Positions 1 through 8,927 of a stretch of 54,613 bases of DNA are shown piece by piece; the stretch's first letter is position 1, and every line of letters begins with the position of its first letter. Source of the DNA: an uncultured Cytophagaceae bacterium (GTDB taxonomy: Bacteria; Bacteroidota; Bacteroidia; Cytophagales; Spirosomataceae); contig CAIUGL010000019.1 in assembly GCA_903898715.1 (NCBI GenBank), positions 1-54,613 of the forward strand, given 5' to 3'. Under the pieces are notes generated by a model that searched no databases, was not told where the DNA came from, and worked only from the letters and a program-made list of their open reading frames with translations. Position numbers and translations under genes: made by a program.

Positions 1-624
1 TACGCCACCGGTTTAAAGAATGCCGTCGGGATTGCCTGGAACACCCAAACAAATTCCCTGTTCGCCATGGCGCACGGACGTGGTCAATTCCACGATTTTT
101 ATCCCCAATATTATACGCCTCAAATGTCCCAGGAATTACCTGCTGAGGCGATGTACGAATTCAAAAAAGCGGGTGATGATGCCGGCTGGCCTTACATCTA
201 CTACGACCAAAAGCAAAATAAAAAGATCGTTGCGCCCGAATACGGCGGAGACGGAAAGAAGACAGGCGGCGAAAATGCTTTAGATCCAACCGTTGCCTTT
301 CCTGCGCACATGGGACCCAATGACTTGTTATTCTATACCGGAAATCAATTCCCTGCCAAATACAAAAATGGTGCGTTCATTGCCTTCCATGGCCAATCTT
401 CTGAATTTAAGAAAGGCTACCTCGTTGGCTTTGTGCCCTTCAAAAACGGAAAGCCTAGCGGCAAGTGGGAAATCTTTGCGGATAACTTTGCGGGAACGGA
501 TTTGGTGAAGCCAACGGGCCCGATCCAACATCGCCCATGCGGGTTGGCGCAAGGTCCCGATGGTTCTTTGTATGTTAGTGACGACTTAGGTGGCAGCATC
601 TACCGCATCACCTATAAAAAATAA
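1..624 (+). CDS. PQQ-dependent sugar dehydrogenase, sorbosone dehydrogenase-like (C-terminal part)
   Basis: The reading frame is open from base 1, so the N-terminus lies outside the window; about 207 codons remain. The visible part looks like the last blades of a soluble quinoprotein glucose/sorbosone dehydrogenase beta-propeller. It has a propeller-type opening (YATGLKNAVGIAW), a central stretch with AHMGPNDLLFYTGNQFP, and the typical closing blade RPCGLAQGPDGSLYVSDD followed by GGSIYRI. Such enzymes oxidise sugars or sugar lactones in the periplasm with PQQ and pass electrons to a cytochrome. The PQQ-binding residues and any cytochrome c domain cannot be judged because the front is missing. 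The next gene follows after about 20 bases on the same strand. The family call is confident; the substrate is unknown. Confidence 0.8.
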   Translation, partial: YATGLKNAVGIAWNTQTNSLFAMAHGRGQFHDFYPQYYTPQMSQELPAEAMYEFKKAGDDAGWPYIYYDQKQNKKIVAPEYGGDGKKTGGENALDPTVAFPAHMGPNDLLFYTGNQFPAKYKNGAFIAFHGQSSEFKKGYLVGFVPFKNGKPSGKWEIFADNFAGTDLVKPTGPIQHRPCGLAQGPDGSLYVSDDLGGSIYRITYKK

Positions 625-645
625 TTGCATCTTTAGTTAAATTTG

Positions 646-1674
646 ATGCCTATGCGTGCGCTCGTTTTTATTTTCATGTTGCTTTTGCCGGGCTGCCTGC
701 TCGCACAAAAACGCTTTGTGCGCATTCAGCTGTCCAACGCCACGCCATTAGTAGGGCAATTTCAATCAGAAGATGAGCGTGCGATCCAAGTCCTTGAGTT
801 GAATTTAGGACCGATGCAGGTGCTGAAAAACCAGATTCAATCGCAAGATGAACTCGGGAATTCCATCCGTGTGGAGATTCAAATGAATGACAACCGCACC
901 ATCATCTGCGCATTGCAAGAACTGTCCGCGGATCAAGTGCAAGCCATTAGTCAGGAATTAGGTAATCTGGCGATCTCACGAGCGAATGTAAAATCACTAC
1001 GCTACCTACCCGAAGTCGCCGGTGGACAGGCCGGGATCCAATTTGACAATCCACATCCGACGCGCTACTTTTTTGGTCCATCTGCTATCCCATTACGCAA
1101 GGGAGAACGCTATTATCAAAACGCGTATGTCCTGGCGAATAGCGTGCAATATGGCGTGAATGACCACTTTTCCATCGGTGGTGGCGCCGTGATTCCTTTC
1201 GCTTTCTTCATCACACCTAAATGGGGTTATCAAGTGGCACCTAAATGGCACCTCGGTTATGGTATGTTGGCCGCAACTTCTTTCATTAAAGACTTTAATT
1301 TTGGTTTAGCAGTTGGCTATGGTTCCGCCACTTACGGCACACGGGAGCATAATGTGACCCTCAATGCCGGCTGGGGCGCGGTCAAACAACAAGATCCTAA
1401 TTCGAGTTATGCGTGGCGTGGGGCGCGCCGACCGATGTTTACGATTTCAGCCATGACGCGTATTTCGAATCGCGTGATGCTCGTGACAGAAAATTGGTTG
1501 TTCTCCCTGCGCGAATATGATTTCCAAACCGAAACCTACTCCATGAAAAATCGGGGTGTTTTGACGGGAGGTTTTCGTTTTATGGGGGAGAAAAATTCCT
1601 TTGATTTTGGTGTGTTAATTCCTGCTGGGGAAGCAGTGGCCATACCTTATATAGATTACGTCTTCAAATTTTAA
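646..1674 (+). CDS. exported protein of unknown function, probable outer-membrane beta-barrel
   Basis: A 342-residue protein of no recognised family. An in-frame TTG lies one codon before the ATG chosen here, and another ATG is two codons further on; all give the same signal peptide. The N-terminus is a hydrophobic export signal (ALVFIFMLLLPGCLLAQ). A cysteine in it (PGC) is not clearly a lipobox, and cleavage after LLAQ is equally possible. Residues 25-130 look like small beta-strands. From about residue 140 onward the sequence alternates glycine and aromatic residues (for example HFSIGGGAVIPFAFFI, then GFRFMGEKNSFDFGVLIP) and ends in VFKF, as many outer-membrane barrels do. It lies two bases before the AlkB-like gene, so the two are probably co-transcribed, and a role in substrate entry is conceivable but unproved. 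Confidence 0.6.
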   Translation: MPMRALVFIFMLLLPGCLLAQKRFVRIQLSNATPLVGQFQSEDERAIQVLELNLGPMQVLKNQIQSQDELGNSIRVEIQMNDNRTIICALQELSADQVQAISQELGNLAISRANVKSLRYLPEVAGGQAGIQFDNPHPTRYFFGPSAIPLRKGERYYQNAYVLANSVQYGVNDHFSIGGGAVIPFAFFITPKWGYQVAPKWHLGYGMLAATSFIKDFNFGLAVGYGSATYGTREHNVTLNAGWGAVKQQDPNSSYAWRGARRPMFTISAMTRISNRVMLVTENWLFSLREYDFQTETYSMKNRGVLTGGFRFMGEKNSFDFGVLIPAGEAVAIPYIDYVFKF

Positions 1675-1676
1675 TT

Positions 1677-2705
1677 ATGAAAGCATTTAAATACATCGCA
1701 CCTTTTTGCATGTTCGCCTTTGCCTATTGGTCCTTTCATTCCACCGGGTTGGCTTGTTGGGCCGGCTTCTTATTTACCTTCGCCTTCGTCCCAGGTATCG
1801 AACTTGTCCTAAAACCAGACGCGCGCAATCTGGCCGCTGAGGAAGAGGCTTTAGCCAAAAAAGATGTTTTGTATGATTGGATTTTATATGTGGCTTTTGG
1901 TTTACAGTTTGTCACGTTGTATTTCTTTCTCGTGAGCATGACAGATGAATTGGCTTGGTCCGATCGCCTCGGTCGAATCGCCATGATGGGCTTGATGGCT
2001 GGTATTTTTGGCATTAACCTCGCCCATGAATTGGGTCATCGCTCCACTAAGGCCGAGCAGTTTTTGGCCAAATGCCTACTGCTCACCAGTTTATACATGC
2101 ACTTTTTTATCGAGCACAATAAAGGACATCACACGCACGTGAGTACACCAGATGATCCGAGTTCGGCCAAATACAAGCAATCCGTTTTCGCGTTTTGGTT
2201 ACAAACCTTTCCGGGTACGTTGCGGAGTGCTTGGCGGATAGATGCCCAACAAACCAGTTTGTTTATTAGCATCCAAATCCTTTTTTTAGCCCTAATTGGC
2301 TGGTTTTTCGGGACCCTGGTGATGGGCTCATTTATGGCAGCCGCGCTGATTGGTTCCATCCAATTGGAAACCGTGAATTACATTGAGCATTATGGATTAG
2401 CCCGTGATCGCGTGGAATCTGGCCGGTATGAGCGGGTGAAACCACACCATTCTTGGAATAGCAATCACATCATGGGACGTTTGTTGTTGTTTGAGTTAAG
2501 CCGACACAGCGACCATCATTTCCAAGCATCGCGTAAATATCAGGTATTGCGTCATCATGACGATACGCCTCAAATGCCTACGGGATATCCGGGAATGATT
2601 TTATTGGCCCTCGTTCCACCGATCTGGTTTCGGGTGATGGATGTGCAAATGAAGCGTTTTGGGGTGTTGCCTAAAACGAACGAACCGCTTTCACCAAGCA
2701 TTTAA
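1677..2705 (+). CDS. alkB: AlkB-type alkane 1-monooxygenase (membrane di-iron hydroxylase)
   Basis: This 342-residue integral membrane protein belongs to the fatty acid desaturase/alkane hydroxylase superfamily. It carries the four histidine signatures of the AlkB branch in order: HELGHR near residue 115, EHNKGHHTHV followed by TPDDPSSAKY near 145, NYIEHYGL near 235, and RHSDHHFQ near 280. Hydrophobic segments lie between them, with two at the N-terminus. AlkB enzymes hydroxylate the terminal carbon of medium-chain alkanes using a non-haem di-iron site, fed by rubredoxin and rubredoxin reductase. Neither partner gene is in the window. The protein is shorter than the roughly 400 residues of the Pseudomonas enzyme. 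It begins two bases after the preceding barrel-like gene and overlaps the end of the opposite-strand DUF1566 gene by 35 bases. Another hydrophobic substrate is possible. Confidence 0.82.
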   Translation: MKAFKYIAPFCMFAFAYWSFHSTGLACWAGFLFTFAFVPGIELVLKPDARNLAAEEEALAKKDVLYDWILYVAFGLQFVTLYFFLVSMTDELAWSDRLGRIAMMGLMAGIFGINLAHELGHRSTKAEQFLAKCLLLTSLYMHFFIEHNKGHHTHVSTPDDPSSAKYKQSVFAFWLQTFPGTLRSAWRIDAQQTSLFISIQILFLALIGWFFGTLVMGSFMAAALIGSIQLETVNYIEHYGLARDRVESGRYERVKPHHSWNSNHIMGRLLLFELSRHSDHHFQASRKYQVLRHHDDTPQMPTGYPGMILLALVPPIWFRVMDVQMKRFGVLPKTNEPLSPSI

Positions 2706-3105
2706 AATCCTTGAAATAAGGCGATTGCAAACCTGTTTGCAGGTTGTGCGTGTAGGCGTTGTCCTTATCTACCTCGGAAGAAGTCCAGTACCAGGCGGAT
2801 TGAAAAATACTTCCTCCACCGATCTTCTTGTGGTTTAATTTGGGATGTATCAAATCGAACTCTTCTTTGGTCGGCAAACGCCAATCATCAAATCCATTTT
2901 GAGTTAAATCCTCACACGCTTTTTGCGCTTGTTTGAAATCCATTTTTCCAATGTTTTCAACAGTTGCGATCAGGCCATGTCCATTTTTTTCGAAGATAAC
3001 ATAACCGCCATATTTGATCGGTGGAATTCGTTTGTTGGTGCTGCGGTCTGCTTCTTGGCCAAAGGCTGGCGAAATGATGAGTAAGCAAAGAATAATACGA
3101 AGCAT
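2671..3105 (-). CDS. DUF1566 (Lcl C-terminal-like) exported protein
   Basis: A 144-residue protein with a signal peptide (MLRIILCLLIISPAFGQ). The body carries the DUF1566 pattern seen in many exported proteins: an initial segment on presenting or describing a value (YGGYVIFEKNGHGLIA), the core GFDDWRLPTKEEFDLI, the YWTSSE motif, and a final VKAVRSF. The molecular role of the family is poorly known; several members are lipoproteins or cell-surface proteins. This one has no cysteine at the cleavage site. Its last 35 bases overlap the end of the alkB-like gene on the other strand, so the two transcripts converge. It has no partner gene on its own strand. Confidence 0.75.
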   Translation of the reverse strand: MLRIILCLLIISPAFGQEADRSTNKRIPPIKYGGYVIFEKNGHGLIATVENIGKMDFKQAQKACEDLTQNGFDDWRLPTKEEFDLIHPKLNHKKIGGGSIFQSAWYWTSSEVDKDNAYTHNLQTGLQSPYFKDFKCLVKAVRSF

Positions 3106-3254
3106 GTCGTGGATGATTATGTAATTTGGTATGTCAAAATTAGAGAAAATAGTGTCATAAGGAAATAATATTGTTGATTATCCGTTTCATCCTCAAATCA
3201 ATATTGAAATTTAATTGTATTTTGCATCTTTAATTAACACTCCTGATTCTTTGA

Positions 3255-6200
3255 ATGAAAAAACGTTTTTCCGCCTTTGGTATTTCATTCCTTTTCATGT
3301 TTTTTTCGGCGTGGGTGAGTGTGGGCCAACAAACCACATTGCCAACTGATCCAGCCAAAACATTTCGTCAAGCCAATTTCTTTTTTCAGTCCAAAAACTT
3401 CATCGCTGCGCGGGAAGAATTCATTCAATATTTAAGCTATTTGCAGCAACAACCCCGTGAGTCTACGGCGGAAAAAACACAGGTGGAATATTACATCGCC
3501 ATGTGTTCGATTTACACCATGCGTCCCGAGGCGGAAATGCAAGCCATTCGCTTTGTGTCAGAGCATCCGGAAAGCCCATTTGCTGCCCTACTCAAACGTG
3601 AAATAGGGGTGTTTTACTATGAAACGGGTGATTGGGTACGTGCGATTCGCTATTTGAGTCAAGCGGCACAGACCAATTTAGAATATAGTTACTACCTAGC
3701 CATTTCGCATTATCAGGTCAAGCAATTCAAGGAAGCGCTAGCGCTGTTCAATAATTTAAAATACGAATCCGAAGAAGAATTTTCGATGCCTGCTGCTTAT
3801 TACGCCGGTGTGATGCATTTCAGATCAGGGATGTACGATGAGGCCATTGCTGATTTTAAGTTGGCCGCCAAAGACCCAACCTACGGTCCTGAAATTCCGC
3901 AATGGATCAGTTCAGCGCTCATGAAGCAAGGTAAAATTGCGGAATTAGAGCAGTTTGTGGAACCCATCTTAGCCGATACGACGGGTAAATACCTGGTGAC
4001 GGAATTGGCACTTATCCTGGCCGAGAAGCAATTTGCCAATGCCCAATATGCCAAGGCTGCCGGGAATTATAATATTTTGTACAAAGCTTCACCCACTAAA
4101 TTTTCGCGGAATCGTACGTTTAAATTCGCTTATGCACTGGCTAAATCAGGTGAGTTAGATCGGTCATTGACCTTGTTTAAGGGTATTGCGGCGGAGGAGG
4201 ATTCGGTGGGCCAACAAGCCTTGCAGGTGATGGCCGATATGTATCAGTCCCAAAATAAGGTCAAAGAGCGATTGGAAACCTTGGATGCGATTGCGGCTTT
4301 GCCATACCATCCAGTGCTAGCTGAAAATGCCTTTATTGCCCGTTGGGAAATATTTAAATCTCAAAAGGATTGGGCCCGCATCATTCAAGAAGTTAAAAAA
4401 TACCAAGCATCCGACACCAATCCAGCGCATGCGGAATTGTTCGTAGACCTAGCGCTTTTCGCGATTCAGCAGACGCAAGATTTGTCGGCCTTATCCCACT
4501 TCATGCTCCACTCACCCGCCGGAAAAGCCAAATTCCAAGCCTTGTATCAATTGATGATGTATGAAAAGGGTGCCCAATATTACGCGGCAAATGATCAAAA
4601 GCGGGCGATTACGTTCTTGAAACGTTCCTTAGAATATCCATTAAATCAAGAAATGGCTTGGAATGCGCGCTATGCCCAAGCAGAAATCTTAGCGAGAAAC
4701 AATAAGAATTCGGATGCGATTAAGATCTATATGCCCTTGTTGGCCGAGACCTCTAAGACACCGGGGTCACCCGAATTAAGCCAACGGATTCGTTTGAGTT
4801 TGGCGCAGTCGTTCACTTACATCACGATGTATGATCGGGCGCAATTGTATTTTGAGGAGTATTTGGCCAATAAAGTGGCGGTCACGAAGACACCACAAGA
4901 CTTTAGAAATGCGGCTGAAACGGCGATTGCGAATCGGAAAATAGAGGCTGGTCTAGCCTATTTCGAGCAAGCCATTGCCTTAGGTCAAGCGGGAACAGAT
5001 GCACTGATTGAACGCAAAGCGGCTGTGCTTTTTAATGAGCGTCGCTATGCAGAAGCGAATGCCGAATATCTGCGTGTCGGAACTTTATATCCACAATCAC
5101 CCTTACGTGATTTAGCTACATTTAAGGCCCATGCTGCCTTGTTCAAATCGCAAAATAAATTACTTTATGGCGAGTTGATTGGGTCGCTGACGCAAACGAT
5201 TCAACAAGCCGCTTCTGGAAATCCGTATCTCGCGCCATCGCTGTTGATACGGGGTCAAACCTATGAAATTACCAATCAGTGGAGTTTAGCACTGGATGAC
5301 TACATCCGTATTGTGCGTCAGCTTACTGCGGATTCTACGTCAAAAGATGCGTTGATCGGTGCGAGTGAAATACTCAAGCGCGTCGGTCGGGGCGAAGAGG
5401 TTTTTGAATTGCGTGAGATATACACCAAACAGCACGGCGACGAAAAAGGCGACGATGAAGAGCTATTTGATTTATGTCGGTCTATTTTCGAGGCCGGAAA
5501 ATACCGCGTGGCTGTACCGGAGTTAGTCAAATTTATATCGAAGTATCCCAAATTTGAGCAGATGGCGGAGGTCAACTGGATGCTTGGGTACGGGACTTTT
5601 CAGACGAAAGATTGGGGGAATTCAGCTACTTACTTGAAGCGGGTTCAACCGGAAGATAAGAAGTCGGAGGCGCTTTGGTTATTAGCCACGCTGGAATTAG
5701 AGCAAAAAAATACGGAGGGAGCCATCACGTATCTGACGTCTTCCTTACGTGAAACGATTACGCCGGAATTACGTTTGAAGGCCACGGAGAAATTAGTGAC
5801 GCTATATACGCAAACGGACCAACTCGCCAAAGCGGATGCTTGGGTAGATGCATTGACGAACCCAGAAGAAAAGAATCAATTGACCATTTCATTAGGAAAT
5901 GCGTGGGCGCAAAAGCAAGATGCTACCAAAGCAGAAGGCTATTTCATGCAAGTTGTTCAGCGGGATAGTTCAGATATAGGCGCGCAGGCACTTATTCAGG
6001 TGGCTGTAATGCATTCACAATCAGGTGATTATAAAGGTTCTATAGATTTGATCAAAACATATTTTAGCCAAGAAGGTGCACGCTATTATGAAGTAGCGGA
6101 TGCCTGGGTAGGGAAGGCGTATTTATTGATGGCCGATAATTTTATCTCGTTGAAAAATGGCCGACAAGCCAAAGTCATTTTAGATAGTATTTTGTCGAGT

Positions 6201-6260
6201 ATGAGTGAGGAAAGCATTCTGTTGCAGGCAAAGAAAAAATTAGAAGAATTAAGTAAATGA
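3255..6260 (+). CDS. large exported TPR-repeat protein
   Basis: A 1001-residue protein with a clear signal peptide (residues 1-25, ending in SVGQ) and no other membrane segment. The rest is a helical solenoid of tetratricopeptide-type repeats, for example YYETGDWVRAIRYLSQAAQ near residue 120 and similar AxxxFxxA units to the end, with no catalytic domain visible. TPR solenoids bind proteins or peptides; export plus a downstream barrel suggests the periplasm or the inner face of the outer membrane. The next gene overlaps it by four bases (ATGA), so the two are translationally coupled. Similar TPR proteins followed by a TonB-type barrel protein occur in other Bacteroidota, which suggests a conserved envelope function; this is inference. 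A YbgF/BamD-like role is an alternative reading. Confidence 0.8.
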   Translation: MKKRFSAFGISFLFMFFSAWVSVGQQTTLPTDPAKTFRQANFFFQSKNFIAAREEFIQYLSYLQQQPRESTAEKTQVEYYIAMCSIYTMRPEAEMQAIRFVSEHPESPFAALLKREIGVFYYETGDWVRAIRYLSQAAQTNLEYSYYLAISHYQVKQFKEALALFNNLKYESEEEFSMPAAYYAGVMHFRSGMYDEAIADFKLAAKDPTYGPEIPQWISSALMKQGKIAELEQFVEPILADTTGKYLVTELALILAEKQFANAQYAKAAGNYNILYKASPTKFSRNRTFKFAYALAKSGELDRSLTLFKGIAAEEDSVGQQALQVMADMYQSQNKVKERLETLDAIAALPYHPVLAENAFIARWEIFKSQKDWARIIQEVKKYQASDTNPAHAELFVDLALFAIQQTQDLSALSHFMLHSPAGKAKFQALYQLMMYEKGAQYYAANDQKRAITFLKRSLEYPLNQEMAWNARYAQAEILARNNKNSDAIKIYMPLLAETSKTPGSPELSQRIRLSLAQSFTYITMYDRAQLYFEEYLANKVAVTKTPQDFRNAAETAIANRKIEAGLAYFEQAIALGQAGTDALIERKAAVLFNERRYAEANAEYLRVGTLYPQSPLRDLATFKAHAALFKSQNKLLYGELIGSLTQTIQQAASGNPYLAPSLLIRGQTYEITNQWSLALDDYIRIVRQLTADSTSKDALIGASEILKRVGRGEEVFELREIYTKQHGDEKGDDEELFDLCRSIFEAGKYRVAVPELVKFISKYPKFEQMAEVNWMLGYGTFQTKDWGNSATYLKRVQPEDKKSEALWLLATLELEQKNTEGAITYLTSSLRETITPELRLKATEKLVTLYTQTDQLAKADAWVDALTNPEEKNQLTISLGNAWAQKQDATKAEGYFMQVVQRDSSDIGAQALIQVAVMHSQSGDYKGSIDLIKTYFSQEGARYYEVADAWVGKAYLLMADNFISLKNGRQAKVILDSILSSMSEESILLQAKKKLEELSK

Positions 6261-7939
6261 GGGGTATAACGACTATTCTTTTTGTCCTTGTCGCAAGCGT
6301 ATTTAGCTTGAACATGTCCGCACAGGAAATTGACCGATCCGTGATTGTGGTTCCCGGTGGCGCGAAGTCCCTGTGGCAGCTGAAGGTATCCGAACGTCAA
6401 TACCTGCCATTAAAGTCTTTTAAGATGCCTTTGAGCATCAAGGAGATGAAGCAACAAGCGACGAGTCTCACCTGGTCAAGCGATTCTTTGCCGAGTATCC
6501 AAGCGCCACCTGCGCAGGACATGCGGTCCCGCGATACGGCTAAAGTGGCTTTTGGGGAGAAATACGATAACGTCTTGCAGCTCGGGGTGGGCAATTACGG
6601 ACATACCTTGTTGAACTTTAATGCGAGCCATTCGCCAAAAGAAAATAAGTTTATTGGGTTTTATCTGAACCATGACGCGAATGCGCAAGGACCGGTCCAA
6701 TCGACCTATTCTGCACGAAGTGAAAATCAAGCCCGTTTGGTTAGTCGGTATCTAGGTGCCGTGAATTTCTGGGAGGGGAGTGTGTCGGCCAGCCGACAAG
6801 TCAACCACGCCTATGGCTTGCCTGAAATACCTAGTTTTATTAAAGCTGCGGATATTCGCTTGAATTATTCGTATTTCAACGTGTTGGGCAAGGTGTTGAG
6901 TGCGCGTAAAAATGCACATTCAGATTATAAATTGACCTTAGATGCGGGCTTATTGCAGAATCCAGGTGGACTTTCGGAGTTAATTGCGAAGTCTCATTTG
7001 TTCTATTCCAAAGATTTATCAGAGAAGGTCAAAGCCCGTTTGGACGCAGATTACATCCATGGTGAATATGTTTCGGCACTAGGGAATAAGCCCTTATTGC
7101 GTTCGTTTTATCGTGTTAATCCCAGCATTGCGTATGCCAGTTCGCGTATTCGGGTCAATGCGGGGATTCTCGTGGCGACGGAACAGGAGGGTAAGGATGC
7201 GGTTGCGAAGACAAGTATATTCCCGCAGTTTGAGTTGGATTTTGGTGTGTCTGATTTCATTCATTTGTTTGGTGGAATCGGTGGCGATGTACAATTCAAT
7301 ACGCTTAAATCGTTTTTGGCAGAAAATCCTTGGATGGCTATTCCAACGAGCTTTACCAATACCAGTCAGGTAGGTAATCTGTTCGGAGGTATTAAGGGGG
7401 TTGGTAACAAAAACGTAGATTTTGAAATCAAGTACAATTATGCGGAGTATGCTGATTTGCCTACGTTTATCAATAGCCCTTCGGATGCTTCTCGTTTTCA
7501 AATTTTGTACATCGGTGGAATTCAAAAAATTCAAGTCGCTAACATCATCGGTCAAGTAAACGTGCATGTTTCCAATGCCTTTACCTCCAGTTTGAAAGTT
7601 GACCATGTGCGCTATTCCTTATTAAACACCGTTTTTCAAGCCTCCCACAAACCAGGGTTGACAATGAGCTGGACGAATACCTGGAAGCTGTCGAATAAGG
7701 TGTTTATTTCACCGGATGTGTATTGGATCAAGGATTTATTTGCCTTAAATCCTGCGCAAAATCAGTTGATTCAATTAGATGATATTGTAGATTTGAACTT
7801 TAAAATTAATTATTTCGTGAAGCGGAATGTTAATTTAGGTCTTTCAGGGAACAACCTGTTGGGCAAAACGTATCAAAGGTTCAATCAATATCAAAATCAG
7901 GGACGTCAAGTAAATTTGACCCTGGCTTATTCGTTCTAG
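6257..7939 (+). CDS. outer-membrane beta-barrel protein, TonB-receptor-like without plug
   Basis: A 560-residue protein with a signal peptide (residues 1-22, ending in MSAQ). After a short soluble stretch (to about residue 100) it becomes a run of amphipathic beta-strands rich in Asn, Tyr, Gly and Phe, and it ends in QVNLTLAYSF, the terminal aromatic strand of outer-membrane proteins. Near the C-terminus the sequence LGLSGNNLLGKTYQRFNQY resembles the last strands of TonB-dependent receptors. No carboxypeptidase-like domain, plug domain or TonB box is visible, and it is shorter than normal receptors. It overlaps the upstream TPR gene by four bases and is followed two bases later by a lipoprotein gene, so the three probably act together at the outer membrane. 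Substrate unknown. Confidence 0.7.
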   Translation: MRGITTILFVLVASVFSLNMSAQEIDRSVIVVPGGAKSLWQLKVSERQYLPLKSFKMPLSIKEMKQQATSLTWSSDSLPSIQAPPAQDMRSRDTAKVAFGEKYDNVLQLGVGNYGHTLLNFNASHSPKENKFIGFYLNHDANAQGPVQSTYSARSENQARLVSRYLGAVNFWEGSVSASRQVNHAYGLPEIPSFIKAADIRLNYSYFNVLGKVLSARKNAHSDYKLTLDAGLLQNPGGLSELIAKSHLFYSKDLSEKVKARLDADYIHGEYVSALGNKPLLRSFYRVNPSIAYASSRIRVNAGILVATEQEGKDAVAKTSIFPQFELDFGVSDFIHLFGGIGGDVQFNTLKSFLAENPWMAIPTSFTNTSQVGNLFGGIKGVGNKNVDFEIKYNYAEYADLPTFINSPSDASRFQILYIGGIQKIQVANIIGQVNVHVSNAFTSSLKVDHVRYSLLNTVFQASHKPGLTMSWTNTWKLSNKVFISPDVYWIKDLFALNPAQNQLIQLDDIVDLNFKINYFVKRNVNLGLSGNNLLGKTYQRFNQYQNQGRQVNLTLAYSF

Positions 7940-7940
7940 T

Positions 7941-8597
7941 ATGAAAAAATTAGGTTTACTTTTCCTTGTTGCAACGGTTTTCGCTTGCACATCTCCCCAA
8001 ACAGAAGTTCCCACCCAATCACTCAATGAGGTTTTAGCCTGTGCAAATTTAGCTGGTCTGCAAACTAAATACGGGAAAGAAAATGTGGTGGCAGATACCA
8101 ATTGGGTCATGGGAGACGATACTTTACAAGGGTCCATTATTTTCCCAAGCTCACCCAAGCAAGTCTATGTCTATTACCGTTCGGGTGAGATTGTGGACGT
8201 AACCATTCAAGGAAAATCATCTGCTTGGAAGACAAATTCAGGGCTTTACTTGGGACTTCCTTTGCAAGATGTCCAACAACTCAATGCTAAAAACTTCACA
8301 CTATCAGGCTTCAATTGGGCCCACGGTGGGGAGGTGGTTTCTTGGGAAGGCGGTAAATTAGCTGGTATTCATTTAGCTACATTTAGTAATGCCGGCAATC
8401 AGCATGAGGGCTTGTCGGACGCGGAATACACCCAAATATCGGGTCAAACGGAATTCGATGTGCGCCACGAGGCCATTCAAAAACTGAATCCAAGTCTGGA
8501 TATGATTTCGTTGATTAAGCCATTTATCCCGAATCAGGAGGAAGGCAAGTCGATCAGCAAACGTATTTCAGCGAATCAAATCCCGCCAGCGAAATAA
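7941..8597 (+). CDS. lipoprotein of unknown function
   Basis: A 218-residue protein starting with a lipoprotein signal (MKKLGLLFLVATVFAC, cysteine 16 as the lipidation site), followed by a short polar linker. I do not recognise the domain. The mature part has a hydrolase-free, beta-rich look, with segments such as NLAGLQTKYGKENVV and GKSSAWKTNSGLYLGLPL that recall small periplasmic proteins of Bacteroidota. It begins one base after the stop of the barrel gene and is likely the third member of the TPR/barrel/lipoprotein operon. Its stop is only three bases from the end of the convergent MazG-like gene, leaving no room for a separate terminator between the two transcripts. Confidence 0.65.
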   Translation: MKKLGLLFLVATVFACTSPQTEVPTQSLNEVLACANLAGLQTKYGKENVVADTNWVMGDDTLQGSIIFPSSPKQVYVYYRSGEIVDVTIQGKSSAWKTNSGLYLGLPLQDVQQLNAKNFTLSGFNWAHGGEVVSWEGGKLAGIHLATFSNAGNQHEGLSDAEYTQISGQTEFDVRHEAIQKLNPSLDMISLIKPFIPNQEEGKSISKRISANQIPPAK

Positions 8598-8600
8598 AGA

Positions 8601-8927
8601 TTATTTGAGTTTGGGATTGTTGTGGTGACGATCTGCGTCGCGGATCGATTTCTTTTGCATGTTTTTTTCCAGCGCTTCTGTGAGGTTAACGCCCGTTTGA
8701 TTAGCTAAACAAATCAACACAAACAGCACATCCGCCATTTCATCTCCCAAGTCTTTTTGCTTGTCGGACTCCTTTTCAGATTGTTCGCCGTACCGACGGG
8801 CAATAATGCGCGCTACCTCGCCCACTTCTTCCGTCAGCATGGCCATGTTGGTCAGTTCGCTAAAGTACCGAACGCCTACGGTTTGAATCCAGGTGTCTAC
8901 TTGTTTTTGGGCTTCTTCTAAGGTCAT
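8601..8927 (-). CDS. MazG-like nucleotide pyrophosphohydrolase
   Basis: This 108-residue all-helical protein carries the MazG/dUTPase superfamily metal site: TEEVGEVARI near residue 32 and DLGDEMADVLFVL near residue 60, giving the acidic residues that bind magnesium. Enzymes of this type cleave nucleoside triphosphates to the monophosphate and pyrophosphate and are thought to clear damaged or non-canonical nucleotides. It is a single-domain form, much shorter than E. coli MazG (about 263 residues). It overlaps the preceding dtd gene by four bases (ATGA), which suggests a shared transcript; both genes would then be quality-control enzymes. Substrate preference cannot be read from the sequence. 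Confidence 0.88.
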   Translation of the reverse strand: MTLEEAQKQVDTWIQTVGVRYFSELTNMAMLTEEVGEVARIIARRYGEQSEKESDKQKDLGDEMADVLFVLICLANQTGVNLTEALEKNMQKKSIRDADRHHNNPKLK

